Shown here in pieces: positions 10,911 through 22,224 of a DNA stretch of 64,000 nucleotides. Every line of letters begins with the position of its first letter. Positions within the stretch are counted from its first letter, which is position 1. This DNA comes from Dichotomocladium elegans (Eukaryota; Mucoromycota; Mucoromycetes; Mucorales; Lichtheimiaceae), in assembly GCA_025716815.1 (NCBI GenBank), contig JAIXMN010000023.1, positions 124,001 through 188,000 of the forward strand, given 5' to 3'. A model generated the notes under the pieces. It searched no databases. It was given only the letters and a program-made list of their open reading frames with translations, and was not told the origin of the DNA. Position numbers and translations under genes: made by a program.

Positions 10911-12938
10911 ATGGCACCATCGCACCCATTCACACGCATTCCAACATCAGATGAGGAGATTCAAGCGCACGAACATGTCAGTCATGGAGACATCGTCGAT
11001 GGACTCTTATCCAAAGTCGGGTTTGGGACCTTTCACAGACGATTATTGGTAAGAAAAGAAAGCGTGCGTTCCCACGACAGGAACGGCCGCTTCTCCTATT
11101 ATTCGTCTCCCTTTCTATCTTCACCTGAAGCACAAAAGAACTGATGCCGCATGTGCCTGACGCTTTAGATCATGTGTGGCTTCGGCTGGTTGGCAGACAA
11201 TGTAAGAAGAAAAGGATAGTGTGTCGTGGATGAGCAAGAGAACCTTGCGGGTTCGGCTTGACTGTTCGTTGTTTATTCTATGTATATTTTTACGGGGTAG
11301 ATGTGGCTTCAGGTATAGAAATATGTGCTTGAAAAGATGGCTGGACATCGATTAAGAAAGCTGATGTAGGCAGTTGCGATTGTTTTACCCCGAGTCCAAG
11401 GTGAGACAATTTCATTTGGGAACCTTGACAAGGAGTTCAACTCCTTCTTGCATTTGTGTTTCAGAGCATTTTGACATTTCCGATCAATGGATCGGAACTG
11501 TGTCGAGTTCGCTCTTCACAGGCATGATGTTGGGTGCTGTATTTTGGGGCCCGTATTCGGATAAGTATGGTCGCAAAATTCCCTTCACCATGACCTTGTC
11601 CATCACCACGGTTTTTGGTCTGCTTTCCGGGTTTGCATTCAGTTTCTGGAGCCTATGTCTGCTGCTCTTCTTCTTGGGTATCGGTGTAGGAGGAAACATG
11701 CCCACAGATGGTATGGAAGGAAGAAAGATAACGACGGAACAAAGAGGCTAAAAAGGGTGATTACATTAGGAGCGCTCTATCTGGAATTCCTACCAAAGAA
11801 ATACCATTACCTGCTTACGTTCATGTCTGTGTTTTTCTCGTTTGGTGCTGTGATTGCCTCCATCCTTGGTTATATCATTTTGCCTTATACAAGCTGCCCC
11901 GAACCGACCGCTGAAGATCCACATCCCACCTGCGACTTATCCGTGCAAAACAGAGGCTGGCGGATCATGCTAATTAGCACGGCGGTCATCACCTTTTGCA
12001 TGTTTCTTGTCCGGAGTCTGTGGCTCAAACTCCCCGAGACGCCAAAGTATCTAATGACGCACGATCGGCGGAAAGAAACGTTGATTGTGCTCCAGGATAT
12101 TGCACGTGTGAATGGACAGCACGTGGAGATCACGAGTATGGATATTCCCTCTGAAGACCGGAACGAACACATAGCTTTTGATACTGTAGAGAGCGAGTCG
12201 GCAGCGGACGTAAGTAGTCTCAAGGCACTACTAAGTCCTTACTGGCGGAAGACGATGATCCTTACGTGGTGCATCTGGATATTTACATCTGTTGCATACA
12301 CCATGTTCAATGTCTTTCTTCCAAAATACCTCGAGACGCTGGGATTCGAAGGTGAAGCCCCGCCATCGCGCAAGGATGTGTACTGGGACTATATGGTATA
12401 CTCGATTGCTGGTGTCCCTGGATCTGTGGTAATCAATGCCGTCTCTCTTGATCTTGTCATTGTATTTATTCACATCGTATAGATCGCATCCTATATGATC
12501 GAGACTCGTCTAGGTCGCAAAGGCACGATGGCTGGGTCTGCGTTCGGGTCCTCCGTCGGGTTACTCCTTTTCTCAATCATTTCATCACGGATCACAATGC
12601 TTCTATCGTCGTCAGCTGTGTCATTTCTCGCCACGCTACTGTATGCTGTGATCTATGGATACACACCCGAAGTTTTCGATACGACTCTCCGAGGCACAGC
12701 TGTCGGAACTGCATCAGGACTATCGCGCGTGGCAGGTATTATCACACCTATCGCATGCGGCTTTTTGTTTTCGGTGAGCCCAGGCCTTCCCCTTTATGTC
12801 GCCATCGCGGGTTTTGCAGTCGTTGGCGTATGCGTTGTTCTTCTACCCTATGAGACGCGTGGTCGAAAACAGCTCAAGGCAAAGATATCACGGACCGCAT
12901 CGTCATCGCGTTCGACTATGCCTTCGCCTTCGCACTGA
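10911..12938 (+). CDS. MFS transporter of the SVOP/SV2-like group
   Basis: Seven exons: 10911-11048, 11169-11201, a 12-nt micro-exon 11301-11312, 11370-11400, 11465-11710, 11770-12428 and 12483-12938. All phases agree and give 524 residues. The protein has about twelve membrane helices, the loop 2-3 signature WGPYSDKYGRK, the helix 4 GIGVGGNMP motif and the PETPKYL motif before the central loop. These, plus the helix 1 region GFGWLADNMWLQ, match SVOP-like organic-ion/metabolite permeases of fungi. The substrate cannot be read from sequence. Splicing around helix 1 is intricate: three consecutive exons of 33, 12 and 31 nt must all be included to keep the frame. Confidence 0.9.
11301..11312 (+). 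other. 12-nt micro-exon of the SVOP-like transporter
   Basis: ATGTGGCTTCAG lies between GGGGTAG and GTATAG. It adds the residues Met-Trp-Leu-Gln in phase 0 between GWLADN and AVAIVLP, filling the first transmembrane helix as expected for the family. Confidence 0.75.
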
Positions 12939-14115
12939 ATCAAACGAAAGATATAGAAGTGTTTCCTTAGCTGTACAAAGAGGACATACGCCCATTTTTC
13001 GAATATTACTGCTTTTAATATTCCTTGAAGTAAACAAAGGCGCTACACAGTTTATCTGTTTCTCCTTCTCTCCTTCTCGTAGATACCCCCCTTCTCTCAC
13101 TTTGTCTCCCTGCCTCCCTTCTCCTTGTGAGTTGGACCGGTGCATGTCTAGAATATGCGCTTTCGCGCATATGGATTCATCCGTGGTTTCTTGGTGCGTT
13201 CCAGTCGTTTTCTAAGGAGGCTCTGTTTGGCAATAGCATTATCCAAAATAAGGCATTCTGGGTGAATGATCGACACGCACATATCTTCTCAAATGAAGAG
13301 CACCTTGAAGAATGTCATAGTCACGGTTATGTATAAATATGGACACCCGCATACACACACGACGGCGGTATGTATTTTCCAACCTTCAACAGCGCTGCGT
13401 ATGTAGGGTTCACACGTAAAAAAGCGGCAACCGCAACGAGAACAAAGTGTTATTGGTTCGTTAATCTCTGAAAGTTGAGCAGATTGTAAGAGCGAGTGAT
13501 ATGTGTGCATATGTGTCTATCCTTTTTTACGTCCCTTTTTTGCGTATATGAATGTCTATGTGCTATGTTTTATTTCTTTGGTTGTCTGTGTACTTGCGTA
13601 AATGCCCCAAGAGGAACAGTTTCCTCTTCCTTTTCCTCCTCTCCCCCCCCTCCCATGCGGATAAAGTTGCACGCCAACATGCAGGCGCTGTGTATTCCTT
13701 TTTTTGGTCGTGTCAAAAGATATCAACACATATGCGAGTGGAGATCATTCATGTAAGAGCATCAAGTGAATTAAACGCACTCATACGCACATTCACGCAG
13801 GTCATGATAGAAGAGGTGGCTGATTTAGGGCAAGGGTGCCTTTCTGTTTTTCTCCAAGCCAAGGTCGAAGCAGCAGGCGGAAGGGCAAGATTGCAATATT
13901 CGCCATGCAGAAAAAGGGGAACAGGGATGGGGTAAGGACATCACTCCCGAGCAGGTCATAATATGATGTGAGCTCTCGAGCCATAGAGACCCCTTTCTTA
14001 TTTCTTTCTTTCTTTCTTTCCTTCCTTCCTTCTTTCTTTCTCTTCCTTCCTTCCTTTCTTTTTCTCTATCTCTTTTTCTGTTGCTGCTGCTGCTGCTGCT
14101 GCTGTTGGTTCAGTA
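12939..14115. other. Intergenic with long pyrimidine tract
   Basis: About 1.2 kb without a recognisable gene. Its right end (about 13991-14080) is an almost uninterrupted TTTC/TTCC repeat, followed by a CTG repeat just before the SEC2-like ATG. The ORFs here are low complexity. Confidence 0.5.
14082..14105. repeat. (CTG)n microsatellite in the SEC2-like 5' leader
   Basis: About eight TGC/CTG units directly after the TTTC/TTCC pyrimidine tract and 11 bases before the start codon. It is probably in the 5' untranslated region. Confidence 0.6.
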
Positions 14116-15319
14116 ATGGCATTCATCACGACAAGTGCGCCCGATGCTATTGTTGCAGCTCCCGTACCACTCGATGAAGTAACTCAACTCCGTGGCCAAC
14201 TTGCTATACAGCAAGAGACCATTCGCCGGCTAAAGATGGACATGGAGGCACTGAACATGAAATACGTTGCCGAGATTGAGCATGCTGCTGAGACACTCTA
14301 TGAAAAGGACCGAGTTGAGCAGGAGCTCGAAGAGCTCAGTTGCCGGTTATTTGAGCAGGCAAACGAGATGGTCGCTCAAGAAAAACGAGAAAAACGGATG
14401 CTTGAACGACAATTGATCATGTTTCAAGAGCACCATTTGCCGCCCATCAACGACCAGCAACTAGATGTCTTTCGTTCATTTGTATCCGCAATAACAAGTG
14501 GCGGCAACAGTAGCCCTACGACGGATCTCAGACGCATGGCTCATCAACACGCGTTCCTCAAGATAGCCCTCGAGCAGGACGTGGAACCATGCCTGAAACG
14601 ATACAGTGGACGGCTATCGCGGCGCTTAATGGACCATTTAGTACGGCAGCAACCCTGTACAATCGAGCGGGCCAATACAGTCTCTCTACACCATCGACAT
14701 CATCTCGGGTCACCAGCAGCAACACACCCGTCATCCTCCTCATCTTCCTTGTGGGACAGATTTCTGTCCTCGACGACAACCGCAACGTCTGCAACATCCA
14801 CAGCATCCGCGACTTCCCACGGGGGTTGCTCTGCGTGCGGTCAAAACAATGAGCCTCTCCTGTACCGCTTCAAACTCGACGTAAATGAGGAATGGCAGTA
14901 CATGGACCAGCACTGCCGAGACCGTCTTGTCGCTGTGTGTGAATTTTATGCCTTTCTGCGCAATATCCAGCTTGGACTTTATGCTGACCACAGCCTTCAC
15001 GACATGTACCAAGAAAATGTGCGGTTGCGGCTGCAAATGTTTTATGCAAGGTAAGGAAAAAAAAAAGCACTACTCGGTTTTTGATCTGTTGCTCATTGAG
15101 ATTTCAAGGATGGGCGCACGAGTGGAACTTGCAGGAATTCAACAGAAGAAGGAAGAGAATGCGCTGCGACAACAGGATGATGATAACGACGACCATCAAG
15201 ATACGAGGTCCATATCTACCATCTCATCCAGCAGTACGGCCGGACCGCCCCATACGCCCATCCAATCCAGCCCCTTGCAAGAAAACGATAAACATCCGCC
15301 CTACACTAATCGTTCTTAA
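14116..15319 (+). CDS. Sec2-type Rab guanine nucleotide exchange factor (Rabin/Sec2 family)
   Basis: Two exons, 14116-15050 and 15109-15319, give 381 residues. The N-terminal ~100 residues form a coiled coil (LRGQLAIQQETIRRL onward) that includes the family's GEF core: LEELSCRLFEQANEMV followed by AQEKREKR. That segment contacts the Rab (Sec4 in yeast, Rab8 in animals) and drives GDP release for exocytosis. A conserved middle region (DLRRMAHQHAFLKIALEQDVEPCL) and a CSACG-containing block with YRFKLD and CRDRLVAVCEFYAFLRNI follow, as in Rabin-like proteins. The C-terminus is acidic and Ser-rich. The CTG and pyrimidine repeats sit just upstream of the start. Confidence 0.88.
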
Positions 15320-15641
15320 TACACACACCCCCTAACTCATGCTCTTATTTATTACCAACCCTACTAATAAAACTGTAAAAAACCACCGGTATTACTATTA
15401 GATTTTTATTTTTTTTCATTTTTTTGACGCGGCGCGAAAATGCACTCTCTTCCCATTTTCATCTCCCACCCCCAAGACACAAAAGGTGCACGCCACGTGG
15501 TGACGAGAAAACTCAAGTCACCCACATGGTTCCTTGTTCTTTTTCTCAGTTACTTTGTTTCTCCATCACTGACATTTTCCCTCTTCCTAATTTACTCTTA
15601 CCCGCCTCCACTCACCTCATTGCCGATCAACATTGCCCTCT
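15320..15641. other. Short intergenic region
   Basis: Pyrimidine-rich leader of the sorting nexin gene. The open frame upstream of ATG 15642 begins at a TTG codon and has no conserved sequence. Confidence 0.4.
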
Positions 15642-17623
15642 ATGCTTTCACTCACCGTTCCCGAAGCGGCAGCATCAACCGATGTCATACAATTCAAATT
15701 AGTCCTCAGCGGACAAGAGGTAATTCAACGTCGGAGCTCATTCGCTCCTGAACATCGGCGACACTCACCGCAGTTGTTGCAAGCGTTTGCCTGCGTGTGT
15801 TCGTTATGCGTTTACTTTTTTCTCTTCTTTACACAATGTTGATGGAAGGAGATTTAAAAAAAGGGAAAAAGAGAACTTAGCAGGAGCAACTCTGTTAGGA
15901 TTTGGACGATTATCTTGCACAGCACGATGTCCAGCCTACAGTATTTCGGACGTTCCAACAAATAAGTTGGCTGCATGAAAAATTAGGCCGGGCCTTCCCG
16001 GAACTCGTGGTGCCTCCGTTGCCAGAACAGCCGTCCTCTGCAAGGATGGATGACCAGGATTATGTGGAGCGAAAGCGGTTACAGGTGGAGCGGTTCTTTG
16101 AAAAAACAATACGGCGTGAAGCATTCTATACCCATCCAGATTTCATACATTTCATGTCCAGTGATATGGTTGGTACACGATGTTGGCTTCGTGATGGTAC
16201 AGACGATTTTCTCATTCCTGGTGTTATTGCTCTGTGTAGGCCCCGACCGAGGTGGGATTTTCTAGCAGCGGTGTTCTTTCATTCCTGCGATTTAATCGCG
16301 TGAGCAGAAACTCGGACCGAGGGTTCAAGTCTTACAAGGCCACAGAACCCGTCGAAGGCGTAAGTATCTGTGTCTCTCTCTCTCTCTGTGTGTGTGTGTA
16401 TTATTGCTTTGCGTAGAGCGAAAGAGAAAGAATGGAGAACCAGCTTATGGAATGGCGTGCTTCGATAGAACGATCATGATACCTTCCATCGACACCAGAT
16501 CTATATACTGATGCTCGAGTCATATTTCGGATCGATTGCTCAATCTTTGAATCAACTGATCCAGACCCGCGAGGGGTTGGCTGATATGTTGGCACACATG
16601 GGCGACCTTGTCATCGAGTCCACTCAGAGCAAATACCGGTTGGGCAACGGGGACTCGGAGCCAAGTCGAACAGCGCAACGTGCTCTAGATCACAAGATGC
16701 AGGTATTTGGACTGCTCATGGACCAGTTGGGTTTTGTGTACACGCGACAGGTAAACAAGAATCAAGGACGACAAACAGAAGCAGATGCTTATCGTGGACC
16801 TGTACAAAACACAGGGTATCGAGGAGACCATGAAATTCGGCGATGTCATGGTCGAATATAAAAACTCAATGGACGGACTCAAGGTAAAAACTGAAATGGC
16901 GAGGGAGCGGAAAGGGGGCTGAATCGCCCGCACGCGATTCAGAAACTGATTGTGTGTGGTTAGACCGCCTTTAACGCACGAACACAAAAATTGATGGATT
17001 ATGTGGATAGCATGAAACACCGCAATAAGAAACGCGACAAAGCCGACAAGCTTAAGCTTCGCATGGGGCTCCATGCGCCCGAAGTGCAGGCAACCATTGC
17101 TGAAGAAGAGGAAGCGACCCAGGAGCTGCAGGCCAGCCGCCAAGAGTTTGATGCATGTCAAGCCAAAGTCAAGCAGGAGATCCAACTCTTTGAGGACCAA
17201 AAGAAAAAGGACGTCAAACAGGCCATCCACGATTACGTTAGGCTCAGCTTAAAGTACGAGCAGGCGAATTTTAACAGTCTCCAAAAAGCACTCGATGAAA
17301 TGCGCGACTTCCACCGCAAGCCGGTTCAGTACGGCCTGTTTGCTGACGAAGATTGCGGCAGTTCGGCGTCATCATCCACATACCAACGACGACGGAGGAG
17401 GCGACGAGGCAGCAAACAGGGTCCCCAGGCCATCCTGTCGTCCGCATCTCTGCCCACATCTACACGGAAACAGAAACCCTGCGATAGCAACAAGAGTGAC
17501 GACGAGGCGACGAATGCAGAACCATCGTCATCTACACGGGTTTCTCCCTTCGTGCGATATGAAGGGGGCCGAGTACACATGTCATCGTCGTACGATGAAC
17601 GCAAGGGTGGGTGGGGCAGTTGA
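15642..17623 (+). CDS. PX-BAR sorting nexin with divergent PX domain
   Basis: Exons are about 15642-15719, 15899-16168, 16240-16359, 16469-(about 16734 or 16750), a fifth ending at 16883, and 16964-17623. The N-terminus is a compact PX domain (VIQFKLVLSGQE, FRTFQQISWLHEKL, FPELVVPPLPE, FFEKTIRREAFYTHPDFIHFM). A long helical BAR-type region follows (ESYFGSIAQSLNQLI through DYVRLSLKYEQANFNSLQKAL). A basic/Ser-rich tail contains an eight-Arg run. Such proteins shape endosomal tubules in retromer or autophagy recycling. The usual RRYSDF phosphoinositide-binding motif is replaced by FRTFQQI, so 3-phosphoinositide binding is doubtful; a Vps17-like or Snx4-like role is possible. The fourth intron is very short and its donor uncertain. 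Confidence 0.8.
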
Positions 17624-17772
17624 TGGTAGCTGATACAAAGGAGAGAAGTGGAAGAAGGGGGTGTGTGTTCAAACAATAAACCCATGCGTTATGATGTTAT
17701 TTTGTGGCCTCCACAATGTGATTTTTTTTTCCTGCTTCATCCCGCCCTCTCAACAAACGATTGGCCCGAGCC
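17624..17772. other. Short spacer before HAP2
   Basis: About 150 bases between the sorting nexin stop and the HAP2 start. It holds a T run near 17721 and no other feature. Confidence 0.4.
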
Positions 17773-17990
17773 ATGACAGATACGAATCCGCAACCACTTT
17801 TGCAGCATCATCCCTATGGTATCACTTCTGCTGCGGCCCAACCGCCACAGCCACAGCTTCCGCCGCGTTCTTCTTATGAGGAGCCTGCCGTCGGCCTTAA
17901 CTACGATCCAGCACAGCACCAACGTCCCTACACGACATATGCCATGGTAGACATGCTTGCTTTCTCTCATGACTGTTCCTCCCTTTTCTT

Positions 17991-18021
<31 letters not shown>

Positions 18022-18654
18022 TGATGAATAACTTTCCCGCCCGCCCCATTTTCAATGTTCCATGCAGCCTGCCATGATGGTTCCGCCGCCTTCTGTTTCA
18101 TCTCCAACCCATTCAGGTCTTCCGCAGCCGCCGGTCGCAACCTCTGCGATGGACAGTGGTTCGGCTGGTTCTTCTGCGGCTGAGGCTGCCGCAGGCGCTG
18201 GTGCGGAGGAGCCTCTCTATGTGAATGCGAAACAATACCACCGTATCCTGAAACGACGGGCCGCACGCGCTCGACTTGAAGAGATGCACAAGAATGCAAA
18301 GGCACGGAAGCCCTATCTTCACGAAAGCCGGCATCGGCATGCGATGCGTCGGCCGCGGGGCCCGGGCGGCCGTTTTCTCAGTGAGTTGCAACATTTGCAT
18401 ATGTGGGGGGGGGGAAACGCGCTAGCGTGAGCGCGCGCGCGAGAGAGAGAGAGAGAGACACGGGGATGGGGGGAGGGAGGGGAAGTGAATGTTGACTTAT
18501 TCTTTTTTTTTGTGTGTGTGTGTGTGTGGTTTTTGTTTGATTGGAAAATAAAAATATGGCAGCTGCCCAAGAAGTAGCCGAATTGGAAAGGCTAGGCAAG
18601 TTGCCCTCGCAGGCGACGACGACAGCGCCGACGACAGAGCGATCGCCAGAATAA
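17773..18654 (+). CDS. HAP2: CCAAT-binding factor subunit HAP2 / NF-YA
   Basis: Three exons (17773-17946, 18068-18380, 18563-18654) give 192 residues. The protein is the sequence-specific subunit of the heterotrimeric CCAAT-binding complex. The core is complete: the subunit-association helix [25 protein letters not shown], a short linker, and the DNA-binding part [24 protein letters not shown], spliced to [13 protein letters not shown]. The Pro/Gln-rich N-terminus is probably an activation region. The second intron is packed with G-runs, GC and GA repeats and a (GT)n tract. A TTG-started extension to 17761 is open but unnecessary. Confidence 0.95.
18381..18562. repeat. Low-complexity intron of HAP2
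   Basis: A G9 run at the end of exon 2 is followed in the intron by alternating GC, a GAGAGA tract, G-rich clusters and (GT)n. It may form non-B structures. It is entirely within intron 2. Confidence 0.5.
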
Positions 18655-19170
18655 ATAGAGGATATGTATATATAAAGGACGACGATGGCACTTTTTCAGT
18701 ATTGGGCCACAGGATCAGTGCAAGCTCTCGCTCCCCCCACCCCCCGCGTCAAAGGCCGTACATTTTTTTTTTCTTCTTCTGGTCGGGCGGCCCCGCGTGG
18801 TGATCCCCAAACGGGGGAGGAGGTGGCTAATTTTTCCTATTGGGCCGTGTCAATCAAAATTGAAAAACGGTTGGAAAAGGTGAATGCATGCATAGCCGTT
18901 TTTTTTTTCTGCACACGCTCCAAGGCCCAGCCCCACCCCCGGGGAAAACTGGGATATGGAAGAGTTCAAGATACAGTGAGGCAGGCGGCAGCGGGTGGAG
19001 GCCTGGGATGCAAAGGAGAGAGGGAAGTCGAAAAGAAAAGCATGAACATGTACTGCGATATCCACCTACCTACTGGTTTTGGAAAAGTCTAATCCCAAAG
19101 CAATATAAATAGTGTGCACTTCTTTTATTTCATTTTATTTCTTCTTCCACATCGTGCACTTTTCAAATCC
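18655..19170. other. Intergenic, HAP2 to sugar transporter
   Basis: About 500 bases with homopolymer C and T runs (near 18735 and 18762) and no convincing exon on either strand. Confidence 0.5.
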
Positions 19171-21232
19171 ATGAAGAAACTTCACCATCTATTGCATGGG
19201 AGTCATCTCGTGCTTGCCATCAATTCGATTGCTGGTCTCAGTATCTTTTTCTTTGGTGTAAGTCAAGCCCTGGATGCTGACCCAAGAGGATGGAACATGA
19301 GATCAATCAATCCCCTTGTCTCCTAGTATGATCAAGGCGTGATGAGCGGTGTCAATATTTCACCCCATTATAAATCGCTGATGGGACTCGAGTCAAACGA
19401 GGCTTTGTTAGGTGGCATTGTCGCTGTGTATTACGCAGGTCAGCAAAGAAGGAGAGAGAGAGAGAGAGCTACAAAAAGAATATATATATATATATCAACA
19501 ATGACGATGCAGGTACCTTGATCGGCGCACTCATGGGTGGCTGGATTGGCGACAAGATTGGCCGTATCAAGACCATCCTTGTTGGATGTGTGTTTGCCTG
19601 CATTGGAGCAGCTCTCCAGACCGCGGCCCAGAACGTTCCATGGATGATATGTAGCCGCATTATCACCGGCATCGGCACAGGGCATCTGTAAGTAGATGAT
19701 GACATTGTCTTTTAGCACAAGCAGACCGTCTCATCTGTATATAGGAATGCGATTGTACCTGTCTGGTCGGCTGAGACGAGCCACTATTCCAGTACGTCAT
19801 AAGATTTTGGGTTTTCTGTTTTCTTGATTTGGGAATTTCTGATTTTCCCATGCCAAATAGGCAGAGGCATGTTTATTGCCATGGAGTTTACACTGAATAT
19901 TTTCGGTGTTGTGATTGCCGTAAGTCGCTGGCGGCGTCCCCCTCCTCCTCCCGTCCGGGTCTAACCAAGTCGATCGATATTTTCTCTCTGTATAGTACTG
20001 GATCGCTTATGGCCTGCATGACCAGGAAGGCGGTATGCGCTGGCGCTTCCCGATCGGCTTTCAGCTGATCCCGCTGCTGCTTCTTGCTGTTACAATCGAC
20101 TTCTTCCCCGAATCCCCGCGATGGCTTGTCAAACGTGGCCGTGAAGACGAGGCACTTGAGATTCTTTCTTCGCTGCGTGGAGACGGCGATGCGCAACACC
20201 CGCACGTCCAGGAAGAGTTCAGGGACATCAAGGACACACTCCGCATAGAAGAAGAGCAAGGCGGTGAGCCGAGTTACTTTGGTATGCTCACCAACTACGA
20301 CGAATTCAATATTCCCCGACGAGTGCATCTGTCCATCTGGCTCCAGATTATCCAGGAACTGACCGGTATTGGCGTCATCACCGTGTATGCTCCCGAGAGC
20401 TTTGCCAACTCGGGCTTTTCTGAGCGCACGTCTCAGCTGCTATCGGGATTCAACAACATCTCGTACATGCTCTGTACGCTCGTTGCCGTCTTCACTCTCG
20501 ACAGATGGGGTCGGCGTTTCACATTGTACTACGGCGCCGTCGGCCAGGGCATCTCGCTCATCCTCGTCGCCGTCTTGACGAAGCCCGAATTCTTGGCTGC
20601 TAATCCGACCGTAAGTCAAATTCGCTACGTTGTGTCCTTCTTGTGTTGACACCTCTCTGTCGCGTAGGCCTTTGGCGTTGCTAGTGCTGTCTTTATCTTC
20701 TGCTACACCGGATTTTTCGGTATGACATGGCTCACGGTTCCTTGGTTATATCCGGTAAATTTTGCGTGATTTTTTTTTTTTCATTCTGCAAATCTAACCT
20801 TAAATGAAACAAAAGGTTGAAATCTACCCGTTACGAGTACGTGCTCGGGGAGGAGCTTGGAGTGTGGTCGGGTGGTCCATTGGTAACGCGCTCGTCATGG
20901 AAATCACGCCGCCCATGCTGGCTGGTATTGGTTGGCGTACTTTCTTCTTATTTGGTGCGCTCAATTTCTTGGCCATTCCCATCGTGTGGGCGCTCTATCC
21001 CGAAACGGCAAACAAGACCTTGGAAGAGCTCGATGTCATCTTCTCCACCCGATCCTTGCTGGTTTGGGAAGCTGAAAAGGAACTACGTCAGCGCGGCATT
21101 GATCCCGACAACCCACTCGGTCATCGTACGGGCAGATACGCCAACAGCGATGAGGCCGAGAAACAGCATGGGTCATCCGAAGGCTCTTCAAACGCCATCC
21201 CACCAAAAGATGAAAAGGCTGTTGAGCCTTGA
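19171..21232 (+). CDS. MFS sugar (hexose-type) transporter
   Basis: Eight exons (19171-19257, 19327-19438, 19513-19687, 19745-19791, 19861-19919, 19996-20610, 20668-20754, 20816-21232) encode a 12-helix permease of about 530 residues. Family signatures are clear: helix 1 FFFGYDQGVMSG, GGWIGDKIGR after helix 2, the PESPRWLVKRGR signature between helices 6 and 7, the helix 7 sugar-site region WLQIIQELTGIGVITVYAP, DRWGRR, and PETANKTLEELD after helix 12. It should carry monosaccharides across the plasma membrane by proton symport or facilitation; the exact sugar is not determined. The hydrophilic C-terminal tail has several Lys and Glu residues typical of regulated turnover. Confidence 0.93.
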
Positions 21233-22224
21233 TCGATTTCTTGTTAGTATTATTCATGTATCCTTACAATTAACCGCTTCCCGCCCATCATGTCGTGCAA
21301 TTTTAGCGCCGTCACACCTTTCCTCCTCCTCCCCCCCCGTATGGATGGGGTGTCTTTCTGATTTTAAATTCCACTGTGCTACGTACCTATATACATATTT
21401 ACATTTCTTCTGAACAGATAACGGAAAGACCAAACCCCACTTTCCCCAGTTGAAGGATAGTGTTATCTGTCGAGCTGGCTGCACGAGATCAGGTGCAGGC
21501 GATAGGCTTTGGTATCTCCTAAAACAGGAGACGTCGATCCCACTTGCATGCAATGCGGATAACGTAAGGATTCCCATGGTGACTTTTCCCTTTTACAACG
21601 ATGCTGTCTTCTCCCTGCGGAACAGGGGAAGTGTATAAGATCATACTGTGGTGCTGTCTCCAGAATGTCCTTGCGCATTATAACAGAATTCTACGATATT
21701 AACGTAGACATATATATCTGGATATGGAGGAGGGGGTGGGAAGCACGGAGCCCTCAAGCCCGGGAAACGCTGTATCGCTCTCCATGAACTTATCGATTAT
21801 CCTACCTGTTGGCAAGATAACAAAAAAAAATACTGTCATCAGCAGAGAGCCCCCAACTTGTGTTCTGCAGCCCTCCTCCCTCACTTCTCTTTTCCCCCCC
21901 CCAAAAAAGGACACTGGCTCTCCCTCTCGTTCTCTATGAGCACGCATGTGTGGCTCTCTCTGTTGTCGGATATTCACAAAGGGACAAGACGGGGGGCATT
22001 GGATCAGGTTATGCCTGAGAATTGAGATTACAGTGGTTTTGCAGGTCTTTTCGCTTTCGAAGGAAACGGGTGAGGATGGTGGTAGTGGGCAATGGTGCAC
22101 TTTTGTAGTACATAGGCAGAGAGGAAAGCCTCCTCGCTCGTAGTCTTTCAGCTCATTTTGGATATTAAAATAGTGTGTGTGCATCTTGTGTGTGCAACAA
22201 TGCACTTGACTCTGAAATATTATC
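21233..22224. other. Intergenic, about 1 kb
   Basis: Upstream region of the Sec7-PH gene and 3' region of the sugar transporter. It contains short C and A homopolymers (near 21330 and 21895). No coding signal, RNA gene or transposon is visible. Confidence 0.5.
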
